Shown here piece by piece: positions 9,086-17,167 of a DNA stretch of 64,000 nucleotides (position 1 is its first letter; each line of letters begins with the position of its first letter). Below the pieces are notes generated by a model that saw nothing but the letters and a program-made list of their open reading frames with translations, was not told where the DNA came from and ran no database searches. This DNA is from Paractinoplanes tereljensis (GTDB lineage: Bacteria > Actinomycetota > Actinomycetes > Mycobacteriales > Micromonosporaceae), in assembly GCF_016862435.1 (NCBI RefSeq), contig NZ_BOMY01000041.1, positions 1-64,000 of the forward strand. The letters are read 5' to 3'. Both the position numbers and the translations under genes were made by a program.

Positions 9086-9664
9086 TCAGGCGCGCGGGGC
9101 CAGCCGGATGCCGTTGCCAAGGCGAAGGGCGTGGCGGAGCTCCACCGACTTCTGCCGCTCCAGCAGCGGCTGGCCGGCGACCTCGAGCGCGCCGCTGAAG
9201 TCGGCCGCGCCGATCCGGACGCGGGTGAGCCGGCCCGCCTCGACCACCGCCAGCAGGCCGCGCACCGCGATGTCCAGCTGGACGTGCACGGCCACCGTGG
9301 CGACCGCCAGGTTTGCCACCTGGATCTCGACGCCGGGATCCTGCTCGAACGTGACGCTGTGGGTGGCCAGCGGGACCACCTGCTCCGCCGGATCGTCCAG
9401 GCTGGCCTCGGCCGCCGCGCACAGTGCGGCGTGCTTGGTCCAGGCGGACCGGAAGATGTCGGTGACGTCCATCTCCAGCACCCCGGCGGCCACCTTGCCG
9501 GCCTCGCCGAGCACGGCGTCCTTGGCGGCGCCGGGCATCCGGCCCAGCCGGCCGCGCACCTCGTCCGCGGCCGCACCGGAGCGGAGGGCCGCACCGAGCG
9601 CGGTCGCCGCGTCCGCGGGGCTGTCGAAGAAGATGCTGCGAACCGTGGTGCTCTCGTCGGTCAT
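9086..9664 (-). CDS. Hypothetical protein (192 aa)
   Basis: The ATG at 9664 follows GGAGGAGCCACC, identical to the leader of the 169-aa gene at 4246. It overlaps the end of the upstream repeat-protein gene by 4 bp, so the two are translationally coupled. The protein has no signal peptide. The N-terminal half is helical (SPADAATALGAALRSGAAADEVRGRLG); the C-terminal half has alternating hydrophobic strands (VEIQVANLAVATVAVHVQL). The family is not recognised. Confidence 0.55.
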   Translation of the reverse strand: MTDESTTVRSIFFDSPADAATALGAALRSGAAADEVRGRLGRMPGAAKDAVLGEAGKVAAGVLEMDVTDIFRSAWTKHAALCAAAEASLDDPAEQVVPLATHSVTFEQDPGVEIQVANLAVATVAVHVQLDIAVRGLLAVVEAGRLTRVRIGAADFSGALEVAGQPLLERQKSVELRHALRLGNGIRLAPRA

Positions 9665-11897
9665 GGTGGCTCCTCCCGGAGGGTTGCCCGGGGACTGCCG
9701 CCGATCGGGGACAACCGGATCACCGGATGCGGCTCCCGGGTAGGTGCACCGAGGTCGGTGCGGAACAGTCCGGCGTCCGGCAGCGGCCGGACGTCCACGT
9801 CGTCCGGCAGCTCGGCGGATCGAGCTCGACGTTGCTTCCATCGCTCCCGCACGCGGCTCCCGACCGCGCGGTACGCGACGAAGCCGACCAGCGCCACGGC
9901 GCCGAGGGTGATGCGGCCGCCGAAGCCGGCCAGCTTGCCCCAGAAGGACGGGCCGGCGGTCGGCATCACCTCGAGCCGGGTGAACCCGTCGGCCGTACCG
10001 GGACCGGCCCGGTCGTACGCGACATTCCACAACACCGCCCCGGTGCCGGCCGGCGCCTTCTCCGGCACCGTCACGTCGGCCACCCAGCCCTGCCCGGTGT
10101 CGCGGCAGCTTGCCATCGAAGCCCCCACGCTGAACCCCGCCTCGCACCCGGTGATGGTCACCCCGTCGTCCAGGGCGCTCTGGGTAACCGCGACGTGCTC
10201 GCCGGGCTTCGCCTTCGGCGGCGTCACCTGCACCCGGAAGGCCGGTTGCAGCCGGGTACCCGGCTCCGACACCCGATAGGCGATCGTGCCGGCCTCCCGG
10301 CCGGCGTGCCCGGTGGTGTCGCTCCAGGTGACGTGCCAGTCGAGCGGCTGGTCGCCGGGGCCGGCCGAGGTGGGCACCAACGGCCGGGCCGTCCACGCCC
10401 CGCCGCCGGCGCCGGAGCAGCCCGGGCCGGCCACGCCGCGGAAACCGGCGGTGCAGCCGGTGATCGTGACGCCCGGGGTGAGCGGCGCGACCGAAACGGT
10501 CACCGCCGTCCCGGGCGCGGCGGTCTCCGGGTCGGACGTCGCCACGAACGTCGGCGGCCGCGGGTCGGCGTCCCGCGGCGGCGTGAACTGCCGCACCGGA
10601 TCTCCCGGCGGATTCCCGGGCGGACCGACCGGCGCGTCTCCGCCGGCGCGCGCCCGGACGGTGAACACGAACGCGCCCGAGTCGGCGATCGGCCGGCCGC
10701 CGGCCGTGATCGACGCCGCTCCCCAGCGCAGCAGGGTCGGCCCCGGCGGGGCGTTCGGCGGCACGTGCGTACGGGCGAACCAGCGTCGCGGCGACTTCTG
10801 GCAGATGCCGCCGGGGTCGTTCGGGAAGAACGCCAGGCATTCGACGATCGACACCCCGGGGCGCAGCGCGGCGAAGCTGAGCACGACCTCGTCGCCGGGG
10901 TACGCCTCCGCCGGCTGGACGGTCACCGCCAGCTCCGAGGTTTGTGCCTCGACCAGCAGGCGCAGCTCGCCCGTCGCCGTGGGCGCCGGGTCCGTCGGTT
11001 CGCCGGGTCGGGTACTGGAGTAGGTCAGGTCCCACGGAATCGTGAGCCTCGTGCCCGACGGCGTGTCCGGCGGGATCATCACGACCGCTACATCGGAGCT
11101 ACCGCACGCGGAGCGGTCGCCGAGCGTGAGTCCACAGCCGGTGATGGTCACGCCGGGGGTGAGGCTGCGGAACGTCGCGATGAACGGCTGCCCGGGCCCG
11201 AGCGTGTCGGCCTGCCCGCGCACGTCGAACTCGGCCGGCGGCAACGGGCGGATCTTGACGCCGATGTTCCCTCCGGTCGAGTGCCCGAAGCCCCGCGGAC
11301 CCGATTCGGCGTACCAATGCAGCGCGACGCTGCTGCCGGGGAGGGCGTTCCCCGGCACCGTGATCTGCGCCTGCGAGACGTCCGTCTCCGTCGGGCAGGC
11401 CGCCTTCACCGGCTCGTCGATGCCGCAGTCGCCGATGCCGACACCGGTGCCGACCGGGGTGAAGGTGACGGTTACCAGGTCGCCGGGCTCGGCCTCGACG
11501 TGGTCGGCGGCCGCGCGGACACCGTTGACGGTGAAGGGAATCTCGTCGCCCATGTGCTCGCCGTCCGGGCTGGGACTGGCCGGTGGCCCGTACTCCATCT
11601 CCCACCTGAGCCCGGTCGGCCCGGGCGGCAGATCGGGCACGTCGATCACGGCGTGGTGTTTCCCGTCGCAGTCGGCCTTCTTGTCCTCGGCCGCCGCCCA
11701 GTACAGGCGGCAGTCGACCACGTTGTACTGGGAGTTGGCGAAGTACACGTTGACCTGATCGCCCGGCCAGCCCGCGGTGATGCGGACCAAGGGCTTGAAC
11801 GGCGCCGGGTCGGCATGAGCCGGCAGCAGGGCGATCACCATCGCCAGGGCGCAGAGCGCTCGGCGGGCGATCGTCGTGCGGGCAGCCAGGATGGGCA
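9661..11897 (-). CDS. Secreted repeat protein with C-terminal membrane anchor
   Basis: From the GTG at 11897 the protein has about 745 residues with an N-terminal signal peptide (TIARRALCALAMVIALLPAHA). At least five repeats of about 100 residues follow. Each has the pattern PG..V.V then GV.I.(G/E)C, a second Cys, and (A/P)P(A/P)G..(L)W, which suggests Ig-like beta-sandwich modules held by a disulfide. Near the C-terminus a helix (ITLGAVALVGFVAYRAV) is followed by a basic stretch, consistent with a membrane anchor and cytoplasmic tail. The exact start is uncertain: no ribosome site is visible and translation may be leaderless. Role unknown; a surface adhesin-like role is possible. Confidence 0.6.
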
Positions 11898-11901
11898 CAT
11901 C

Positions 11902-11915
11902 ACTCAACGTCGCGC
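11902..11915 (-). promoter_or_regulatory. Candidate SARP box 3
   Basis: In gene direction this reads GGCGCGACGTTGAG, matching the CGCGACGTTGA core of box 1. It lies immediately upstream of the proposed start of the secreted repeat protein, so either the start or the function of the box needs care. A TTGACG lies about 20 bp further upstream in the same direction. Confidence 0.35.
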
Positions 11916-12147
11916 CGTGGCCGCGGGGCGTCAACGGATTTAACGGCCTTGTCGATGATTCGACAGGCTGCCGGACGATTGTCCCGGCCCGAGGGGGCGC
12001 CGTCGGTTTGGCCCTGTCCAGCCGATTCATCGTAAATATCACGCATCATCCACAAGTTTCAATGCCGCGCCAAGGCCCAGCTGATCGTCGTGGTGGTCCG
12101 AACCCAACCCGCTGGCCGCCTCGCGCGCCTGATGCGAGAATCAGCCG

Positions 12148-12471
12148 GTGGGTATCAACCAGAGGCTGGCCCGGACCGGGGACATGGCTGACCGGATTCC
12201 GGCCTGGGATGAGTTCGCCGGTCCGCAGAGCGGTGTCGTCGAACTACCGAATCGCCTTTGCTGGTCTGGTGCGCCGGACTTCGACGTGGAGAACCCGCCA
12301 CGGCGCTTGACGCTGTAGACGACGCTGATCGGTGATGGTCAGCGTGCCGACCTGGCCCGGTGGATCAATCGTGACCTTCTCATCGGGGACTGGCCGAAGA
12401 TCCGGATGCTGACCGCCGGTGTGCTCGTGCGGGCGTGGGAGAGCCTGCTGCCCGAGCTGGCTACGGCCTGA
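12148..12471 (+). pseudogene. Broken hypothetical gene with in-frame stop
   Basis: From a GTG at 12148 the frame reads about 107 codons to a TGA at 12469, interrupted by TAG at 12316. Coding-like sequence continues in the same frame on both sides (LCWSGAPDFDVENPPRRLTL, then TTLIGDGQRADLARWINRDLL, then WPKIRMLTAGVLVRAWESLLPEL). This resembles small actinobacterial proteins often encoded beside nucleotidyltransferase genes; that comparison is from memory. One base change (TAC to TAG) would explain the break. Confidence 0.55.
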
Positions 12472-12878
12472 CCTGCGTAGCCTCGAACGGCTCGGAGCGG
12501 CACATCTGCCTGACTTCTCGCTGCGAGAGCTGCTGTTCAAACTCGACGGACTGGCCTTCCTCGACGACAGCACATTCAGTGAGCCTTTTCCAACCTGATC
12601 ATGCAGGTCAGGCCGGTGTGTATGTCCCGGTGATCGATGCTCGAAGATCTGTTCGCCTGATACGACCTCGTTTCACAAACGCCACCGAAGATCAGGGCGA
12701 TCCCCCGCCAGTCGTGGAGCACGCCAGCGATGCAATCAGAGTCCGGAATCGTCAACGGTACGAACAGAAGCCACGAAAGCATCGGTACGGCGTTGAAGGC
12801 ATCCCCAGGATCTGGGCGCGAGGTCGCCGGTCCATGCACCAGGAGAGGTGGACGGACCGGCGGGCCTTGCTGGAGGTG
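12472..12878. other. Decayed intergenic stretch
   Basis: No convincing intact gene. Plus-strand sequence from about 12470 to 12594 reads LERLGAAHLPDFSLRELLFK then LDGLAFLDDSTFSEP before a stop, with no start codon, so it may be the 3' remnant of a gene linked to the preceding pseudogene. The rest has lower GC than its surroundings and no clear frame. Confidence 0.4.
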
Positions 12879-13850
12879 TCAGAGCTTTCCGGTGCCGGCG
12901 CCGGCCGTGACGGTGGCCTTCACGGTGTTGTTGGCCTCCGGGGTGTACGAGTACGGGATCGCGGCCACGCTGCCGGGGTTGCGGGTTTCCTCCGTACCTG
13001 AATTGACCTTGTAGTTGTTGAGGACCTTCAGGTTGCCCGGGTCGGATTCGGCGACGGTGGTGATCGTGGGCTTGGCGACGTTCTCGAAATAGTTGCGCTC
13101 CACGAAGACGCCGGCGTTCATGGCCGAGCCCACGCCGTACGATCCGATGTTGCTGTAGTAGTTGTTGAGGACGTGGACCGGGTTGCCGAAACGCACCCGC
13201 GGGTGGCGCTGGTTGGTGCCGTCGAACCAGTTGTGCACGTAGGTGACCCGCAGATGCCCGATGTCCTGGGCGCCGTTGGCGTCGTCGTGTCCGAGCAGCA
13301 TCGACTTGTCGTGGTCGTGCAGGTGGTTCCAGGAGACGGTGATGAAGTCGGAACCGCGTTTGATGTCGATCAGCCCGTCGTAACCGTTCGACAGATCGTT
13401 GTGGTCGATCCACACGTTGGTGGTGCCGGACTGCACGTTGATCGAGTCGTCACTGGCGTTCTTGAACACCAGGTTCCGGATGATGACGTTCTTGACGCCG
13501 GAGAGGTTGAGTCCGCCGCCGGTGATGCCGGAGCTGGCGCCGGAACCGAGGACGGTCTTGTTCGAGGCGACGGTGTACATCCCGGCGATGGTGATCATCC
13601 CGGAGATCTTCACGGTCTGCGAGGTGGTGGAGGTCAGCGCGGTCTTGAGCGCGGCCGCGGTGGTCACGGTCACGACGGTGCCCTTGGCGCCGCCGGCGGT
13701 GCCGCCGTTGAGGCCGGCGAAGCCGACCGGGCTGGATTCGGCCGCGGACGCGTCGAGCTGGCCGACGGCGAGGAGGGTGCCGGCCGCGAGGACGGCCGCG
13801 GAGGCGGCGGCGACGGCGAGGACGCGGCGCCGGGGGGATGTTCCGGACAT
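12879..13850 (-). CDS. Secreted pectate lyase, PL1 family
   Basis: This 323-aa protein starts at the ATG at 13850 behind AAGGA. A signal peptide covers roughly residues 1-37 (RRRVLAVAAASAAVLAAGTLLA...SAA). The right-handed beta-helix carries PL1 signatures: VWIDHNDLS, ITVSWNHLHDHDKSMLLGHDD (calcium and substrate region) and RHPRVRFG followed by HVLNNYY, which holds the catalytic arginine. The enzyme cleaves polygalacturonate by beta-elimination outside the cell. It lies 11 bp after the CE12 esterase gene, forming a two-gene operon. Confidence 0.9.
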   Translation of the reverse strand: MSGTSPRRRVLAVAAASAAVLAAGTLLAVGQLDASAAESSPVGFAGLNGGTAGGAKGTVVTVTTAAALKTALTSTTSQTVKISGMITIAGMYTVASNKTVLGSGASSGITGGGLNLSGVKNVIIRNLVFKNASDDSINVQSGTTNVWIDHNDLSNGYDGLIDIKRGSDFITVSWNHLHDHDKSMLLGHDDANGAQDIGHLRVTYVHNWFDGTNQRHPRVRFGNPVHVLNNYYSNIGSYGVGSAMNAGVFVERNYFENVAKPTITTVAESDPGNLKVLNNYKVNSGTEETRNPGSVAAIPYSYTPEANNTVKATVTAGAGTGKL

Positions 13851-13861
13851 GGGGGTGTCCT

Positions 13862-14683
13862 TCAGTAGGGGGCGGTGGTGGGCCAGACGATCTTGCTGTC
13901 GGGGATGTTCATGTTGGTGAGCTGTTTGAACACCTCGGTGGGCAGGATGCCCTGGCTCTGCAGCGCGGTGCCGATCAGCCGGGCTACCTCGATCGCGCCG
14001 TGGGCCTGGAAGTGCGTGTTGTCCTCGACGCCGGTCGGGTAGTTGGCGCTCTGCCCGGCGGCCAGGAACAGGAAGCACGTCTTGGTTCCCTCGACGCCAA
14101 GCCGGCTCCACAGCGCCAGGCTGGACGCGCTGAGGTCGACCAGCGGCACTGCCTTCGCCGTGGCCAGCTGGCGCATCGCGGCCGGGTAGGCGCCGTGCGA
14201 GGTGGTGGCCACGCCGGCACTGGTGAACCGGCGGCGCTCGACCGGGGTGATCAGGACGGGCTTGGCGCCCTTGGCCCGGGCCTTGTCGATGTACTGGCTG
14301 AGGTACGACTTGTAGGTCGTCGACGGCTCGGTGTAGCGGGTCGGGTCGTCGACCTTCTCGTCGTTGTGGCCGAACGAGATCAGCAGGTAGTCGCCGCTCT
14401 TGATCAGGCCCAGGATGTGGTCGAGCCGGCCCAGGTCGATGAAGCTCTTGGAGCTGGCGCCGGACTTGGCCACGTTGACCACTGTGGCGTCGGGCGTCAG
14501 GAACAGCTGCAGCGCCTGCCCCCACCCGGTTCTCGGCTTGTACCCGGTGACGTACGTCGACGCCGTCGAGTCACCGGCCACGTACACCTTCACGGCGGTC
14601 GCGGCCGACGCCGGCAGCTCGCCGAAGGCAGCGGCGGTCACCCCGGCCAGGCCGGCCGCCAGCACGAATCTGCGGGTGGCCAT
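13862..14683 (-). CDS. Secreted rhamnogalacturonan acetylesterase-like SGNH hydrolase (CE12)
   Basis: The protein has 273 aa from the ATG at 14683. The N-terminus ATRRFVLAAGLAGVTAAAFG is a signal peptide with a possible twin-arginine character. SGNH blocks are visible: VAGDSTAS (nucleophile Ser), SGASSKSF, ISFGHND (Asn block) and EDNTHF (catalytic Asp/His). CE12 enzymes remove acetyl groups from rhamnogalacturonan so lyases can act. An ATG at 14767 gives a longer product but has no suitable ribosome site. The 14683 start shares its A with the stop of a small upstream frame (TGATG), so initiation may be coupled. Confidence 0.85.
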   Translation of the reverse strand: MATRRFVLAAGLAGVTAAAFGELPASAATAVKVYVAGDSTASTYVTGYKPRTGWGQALQLFLTPDATVVNVAKSGASSKSFIDLGRLDHILGLIKSGDYLLISFGHNDEKVDDPTRYTEPSTTYKSYLSQYIDKARAKGAKPVLITPVERRRFTSAGVATTSHGAYPAAMRQLATAKAVPLVDLSASSLALWSRLGVEGTKTCFLFLAAGQSANYPTGVEDNTHFQAHGAIEVARLIGTALQSQGILPTEVFKQLTNMNIPDSKIVWPTTAPY

Positions 14684-14748
14684 CAGCGGGCGGGGTCGGT
14701 GTCGGGGACGGCCGGGAGCGGCCGCCTTCTTTTTCTGATCCCGGACAT
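14683..14748 (-). CDS. Possible 21-aa leader peptide upstream of the esterase
   Basis: An ATG at 14748 follows AAAGGA at a spacing of 8 bases and encodes 21 codons (MSGIRKRRRPLPAV...DPAR). Its TGA overlaps the ATG of the CE12 gene. The arrangement suggests re-initiation or translational coupling, since the CE12 start has no ribosome site of its own. It could instead reflect an old frameshift in the esterase's N-terminal region. Confidence 0.4.
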   Translation of the reverse strand: MSGIRKRRRPLPAVPDTDPAR

Positions 14749-14905
14749 GTCCAGGTTCCTTTCGCATCGTCGGATGGCGGCGGCTCCCCCGGCCGAGGAT
14801 GAGCCGGGGAGGACGCCTTTTCGGATACGTATTGGTAGATGCCGGTCGATGTCGCCGACAACCGGAAGTGGGCCCGGAATCTCGGTGGCGAGCAGCGGGC
14901 CGTAC

Positions 14906-14945
14906 TTTGTTACAGACTATTACTAATCGATGACCAGGAAGTCAA
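14906..14945 (-). promoter_or_regulatory. Promoter with TTTGTTACA box for the CE12-PL1 operon
   Basis: On the minus strand TTGACT (14945-14940) and TAATAG (14922-14917) are 17 bp apart, a good sigma-70-like promoter. TTTGTTACA on the plus strand (14906-14914) overlaps the predicted transcription start. The same 9-mer, or a one-base variant, lies at two other pectinase promoters (18823-18831 and 24529-24537). Confidence 0.55.
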
Positions 14946-15019
14946 GGCCGTCGATGGATGAGTCGGCGGGATGTGTTTATCCTGCTGACGGATCACGAGC
15001 TGGGAGAGGCGGTCGAGCC

Positions 15020-15877
15020 GTGCGTATCGAGCCGGCGGTGTTACGTCTCGGGGACCGGACCGTCGCCGAGTACGTGTGGTGCCCGGAGCTGCCGGCCGCC
15101 GCCGCACCACGTCCCTACCTGCATCCGGTACGGACGATGGCCGGCACCGTGGTCACCGCGCTGAAGCCGACCTCGCACCTGCACCACCTCGGCGCGAGCA
15201 TCGCGGTGGCGGACATCGACGGCCACAACTTCTGGGGCAGCCGGACGTTCGTCGAGGGCCACGGGCCGGCCTGGCTGAACAACCACGGCACGCAGGAACA
15301 CGTCCGCTGGGCGCAGCGCACGCCGAGCCGGCTGCGGCACTCGCTGCGCTGGTTGTCGATCGATCGCGAGCAGCTGCTGACCGAGCGGCGCACCTGGTCG
15401 GCCCGGCCGGTTGATGCCGGCGTGTGGGCGCTCACCTGCGAGTTCGACCTGACCAACAGCACCGCGCGCACCCTGCGGATCCAGAGTCCGGCCGCGGTGG
15501 GCCGGGCCGGGGCGGGGTTCGGCGGGTTCTTCTGGCGGGCGCCCTCCGGGCCGGGCGAGTGCCGGGTCGCGGCCACCTCCGGCGACAGCACCGATGCCAT
15601 CCACGGCTCCCGATCCCCATGGCTCGCGGTGTCCGCCCCGGCCGGCGAACAGAGCTGGTGGACCCTGGTCTTCATCGCCGCGTCCCCACAGACCCGGGAC
15701 GACCGGTGGTTCCTGCGCACCCGGGACTACATCGGCGTGGGTTCGGCGCTGTCGTGGGAGTCGCCGCTGATGCTCCCGCCGGACGCCACGCTGCGCCGCC
15801 GGATCGTCGTCGCCGTGGCGGACGGCCTGCTGCCGCCGGACCGGGCGGCCGCGCTCGCCGCGGAGCTCGCGACGTGA
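15020..15877 (+). CDS. PmoA-like (DUF6807) family protein
   Basis: This 285-aa protein starts at the GTG at 15020 behind GGGAGAGG. Its features match the family named after methane-oxygenase PmoA but found in sugar-degradation loci: HPVRTMAGTVVTALKP near the start, HHLGASIAVADIDGHNFWG, a conserved W.L.CEFDLTN strand, and FGGFFWRAP. The fold is expected to be a beta-sandwich. Its biochemical role is not established; position in a pectin locus points to sugar-derivative processing in the cytoplasm. No signal peptide. Its stop overlaps the start of the ROK regulator by 4 bp. Confidence 0.75.
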   Translation: MRIEPAVLRLGDRTVAEYVWCPELPAAAAPRPYLHPVRTMAGTVVTALKPTSHLHHLGASIAVADIDGHNFWGSRTFVEGHGPAWLNNHGTQEHVRWAQRTPSRLRHSLRWLSIDREQLLTERRTWSARPVDAGVWALTCEFDLTNSTARTLRIQSPAAVGRAGAGFGGFFWRAPSGPGECRVAATSGDSTDAIHGSRSPWLAVSAPAGEQSWWTLVFIAASPQTRDDRWFLRTRDYIGVGSALSWESPLMLPPDATLRRRIVVAVADGLLPPDRAAALAAELAT

Positions 15878-17121
15878 CAATGCCCGTACGCCGCGCCGGA
15901 TCCGACTTCGTGGCGCCGGCCCGGCAGGAGCACGTCCGCGCCCACAATCTCGGCCTGCTCCTGCAACGGATCGCCGCCGACGCGACCCCGGTCTCCCGGA
16001 TCGAACTGGCCCGCGCCACCGGCCTGGCCCGGCCCACCATCTCCCGCCTGGTCGACGACCTGCTGACCGGTGGCCTGATCACCGAGGTCGGCCCGGACCG
16101 CTCGCGCAGCGCCGGCCGGCCCCCGATCGGGTTGACGTTGTCCCGGACCGGACCGGCCGGGCTCGGCCTGGACATGCGCACCGGCAGCCTGACCGCGTGC
16201 ATCGTCGACTTCACCGGAGCGGTACGCCACCTGGAGTTCGCCCCGCGCACCCACCCGGTCACCGCACCGGAGCAGACCATCGACGACCTGGCCGCGATCG
16301 CGAAGAACGCCATCGGCACCGCGGCCGCCCAGGGGCTCACCGTCGCCGGTGTCACCCTCGCCGTCCCGGGGCCGGTGCAGGACCGCAGCCGGGTCCGCTT
16401 CGCGCCGGCCATCGGCTGGCGCGACTTCGACGCCGGCGCCCGCCTGCGGGCCGCGCTGGGATCGGACGAGGTGGCCGTCGCCGTCGACAACGAGGCCGGC
16501 CTGGCCGCTCTCGCCGAGTGGCACGCGAGCGACAGGCAACTGCGCAACTTCGTCTGCCTGTTCGGCGACTTCGAGCTGGGCGCGGGCATCGTCCTGGACG
16601 GCGAACTGCTGCGCGGGGCCCGCGGCTGGAGCGGCGAACTCGGGCACGTCACGGTGGAGCCCGACGGCTCGACCTGCGCCTGCGGCGCCAAAGGCTGCCT
16701 GCAGGAGTACGCCGGTCTGGCGGCGATCCTCGCCGCCGTACCCGACGCCGAGCAGCGGTCCGGTGCGCTGTCGCACCAGACCCCGGCGGTCACCATCGGC
16801 GTGCTGGCCGACCGGTTGCCGGAGGTCCGCGCCGCGCTCGCCCGAGCCGGCACCGCACTGGGCATCTCGGTCGGCGCGCTGATCAACCTGATCGACGTCG
16901 ACACCGTCCTGCTCGACGGCAGCTACTCGCTGCTCGCGACCTGGCTGACCGACGAGATCCAGACCCAGATCCGCGACCGGGTGCTGACCGCCCGGTGGTC
17001 GCCGGTCGAGGTGCGGGCGGCGCCGATCGGCCCGGACGCCGCGGTGATCGGCGCCGCCCTCACCGTCGTCGACGACGTACGCCGGGACCCGTCCACCTGG
17101 ATCACCCGTCCCCGGAGCTGA
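15874..17121 (+). CDS. ROK-family transcriptional regulator
   Basis: The protein has 415 aa from a GTG at 15874 (an ATG at 15880 is an alternative). An N-terminal winged helix (VSRIELARATGLARPTISRLVDDLL) is fused to a ROK domain. The ROK zinc motif is intact (GELGHV, then CACGAKGCLQE), and VDNEAGLAALAEW matches the sugar-binding region. NagC/XylR-type ROK proteins repress sugar catabolic genes and release DNA on binding a sugar. Its place inside the pectin locus, coupled to the PmoA-like gene, makes it the leading candidate to read the TTTGT(T/A)ACA boxes. Confidence 0.88.
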   Translation: MTMPVRRAGSDFVAPARQEHVRAHNLGLLLQRIAADATPVSRIELARATGLARPTISRLVDDLLTGGLITEVGPDRSRSAGRPPIGLTLSRTGPAGLGLDMRTGSLTACIVDFTGAVRHLEFAPRTHPVTAPEQTIDDLAAIAKNAIGTAAAQGLTVAGVTLAVPGPVQDRSRVRFAPAIGWRDFDAGARLRAALGSDEVAVAVDNEAGLAALAEWHASDRQLRNFVCLFGDFELGAGIVLDGELLRGARGWSGELGHVTVEPDGSTCACGAKGCLQEYAGLAAILAAVPDAEQRSGALSHQTPAVTIGVLADRLPEVRAALARAGTALGISVGALINLIDVDTVLLDGSYSLLATWLTDEIQTQIRDRVLTARWSPVEVRAAPIGPDAAVIGAALTVVDDVRRDPSTWITRPRS

Positions 17122-17163
17122 GGCCGGCCCGGCCGGGAGCCATTCGTCCGGACCGGCCTCAGC
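17117..17163. terminator. Bidirectional hairpin between convergent genes
   Basis: GCTGAGGCCGG (17117-17127) and CCGGCCTCAGC (17153-17163) form an 11-bp perfect stem between the stop codons of the ROK gene (plus) and the pectin methylesterase gene (minus). There is no U-tract, which is common in actinobacteria. Confidence 0.6.
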
Positions 17164-17167
17164 GGAC

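Noticed and set aside
12576..12839. Small minus-strand frame with hydrophobic stretch (87 codons)
   Set aside because: No ribosome site, no GC third-position bias, and it lies in a visibly decayed region.
14930..15019. Upstream start for the PmoA-like protein
   Set aside because: The extension overlaps the promoter for the opposite operon; the GTG at 15020 has GGGAGAGG.
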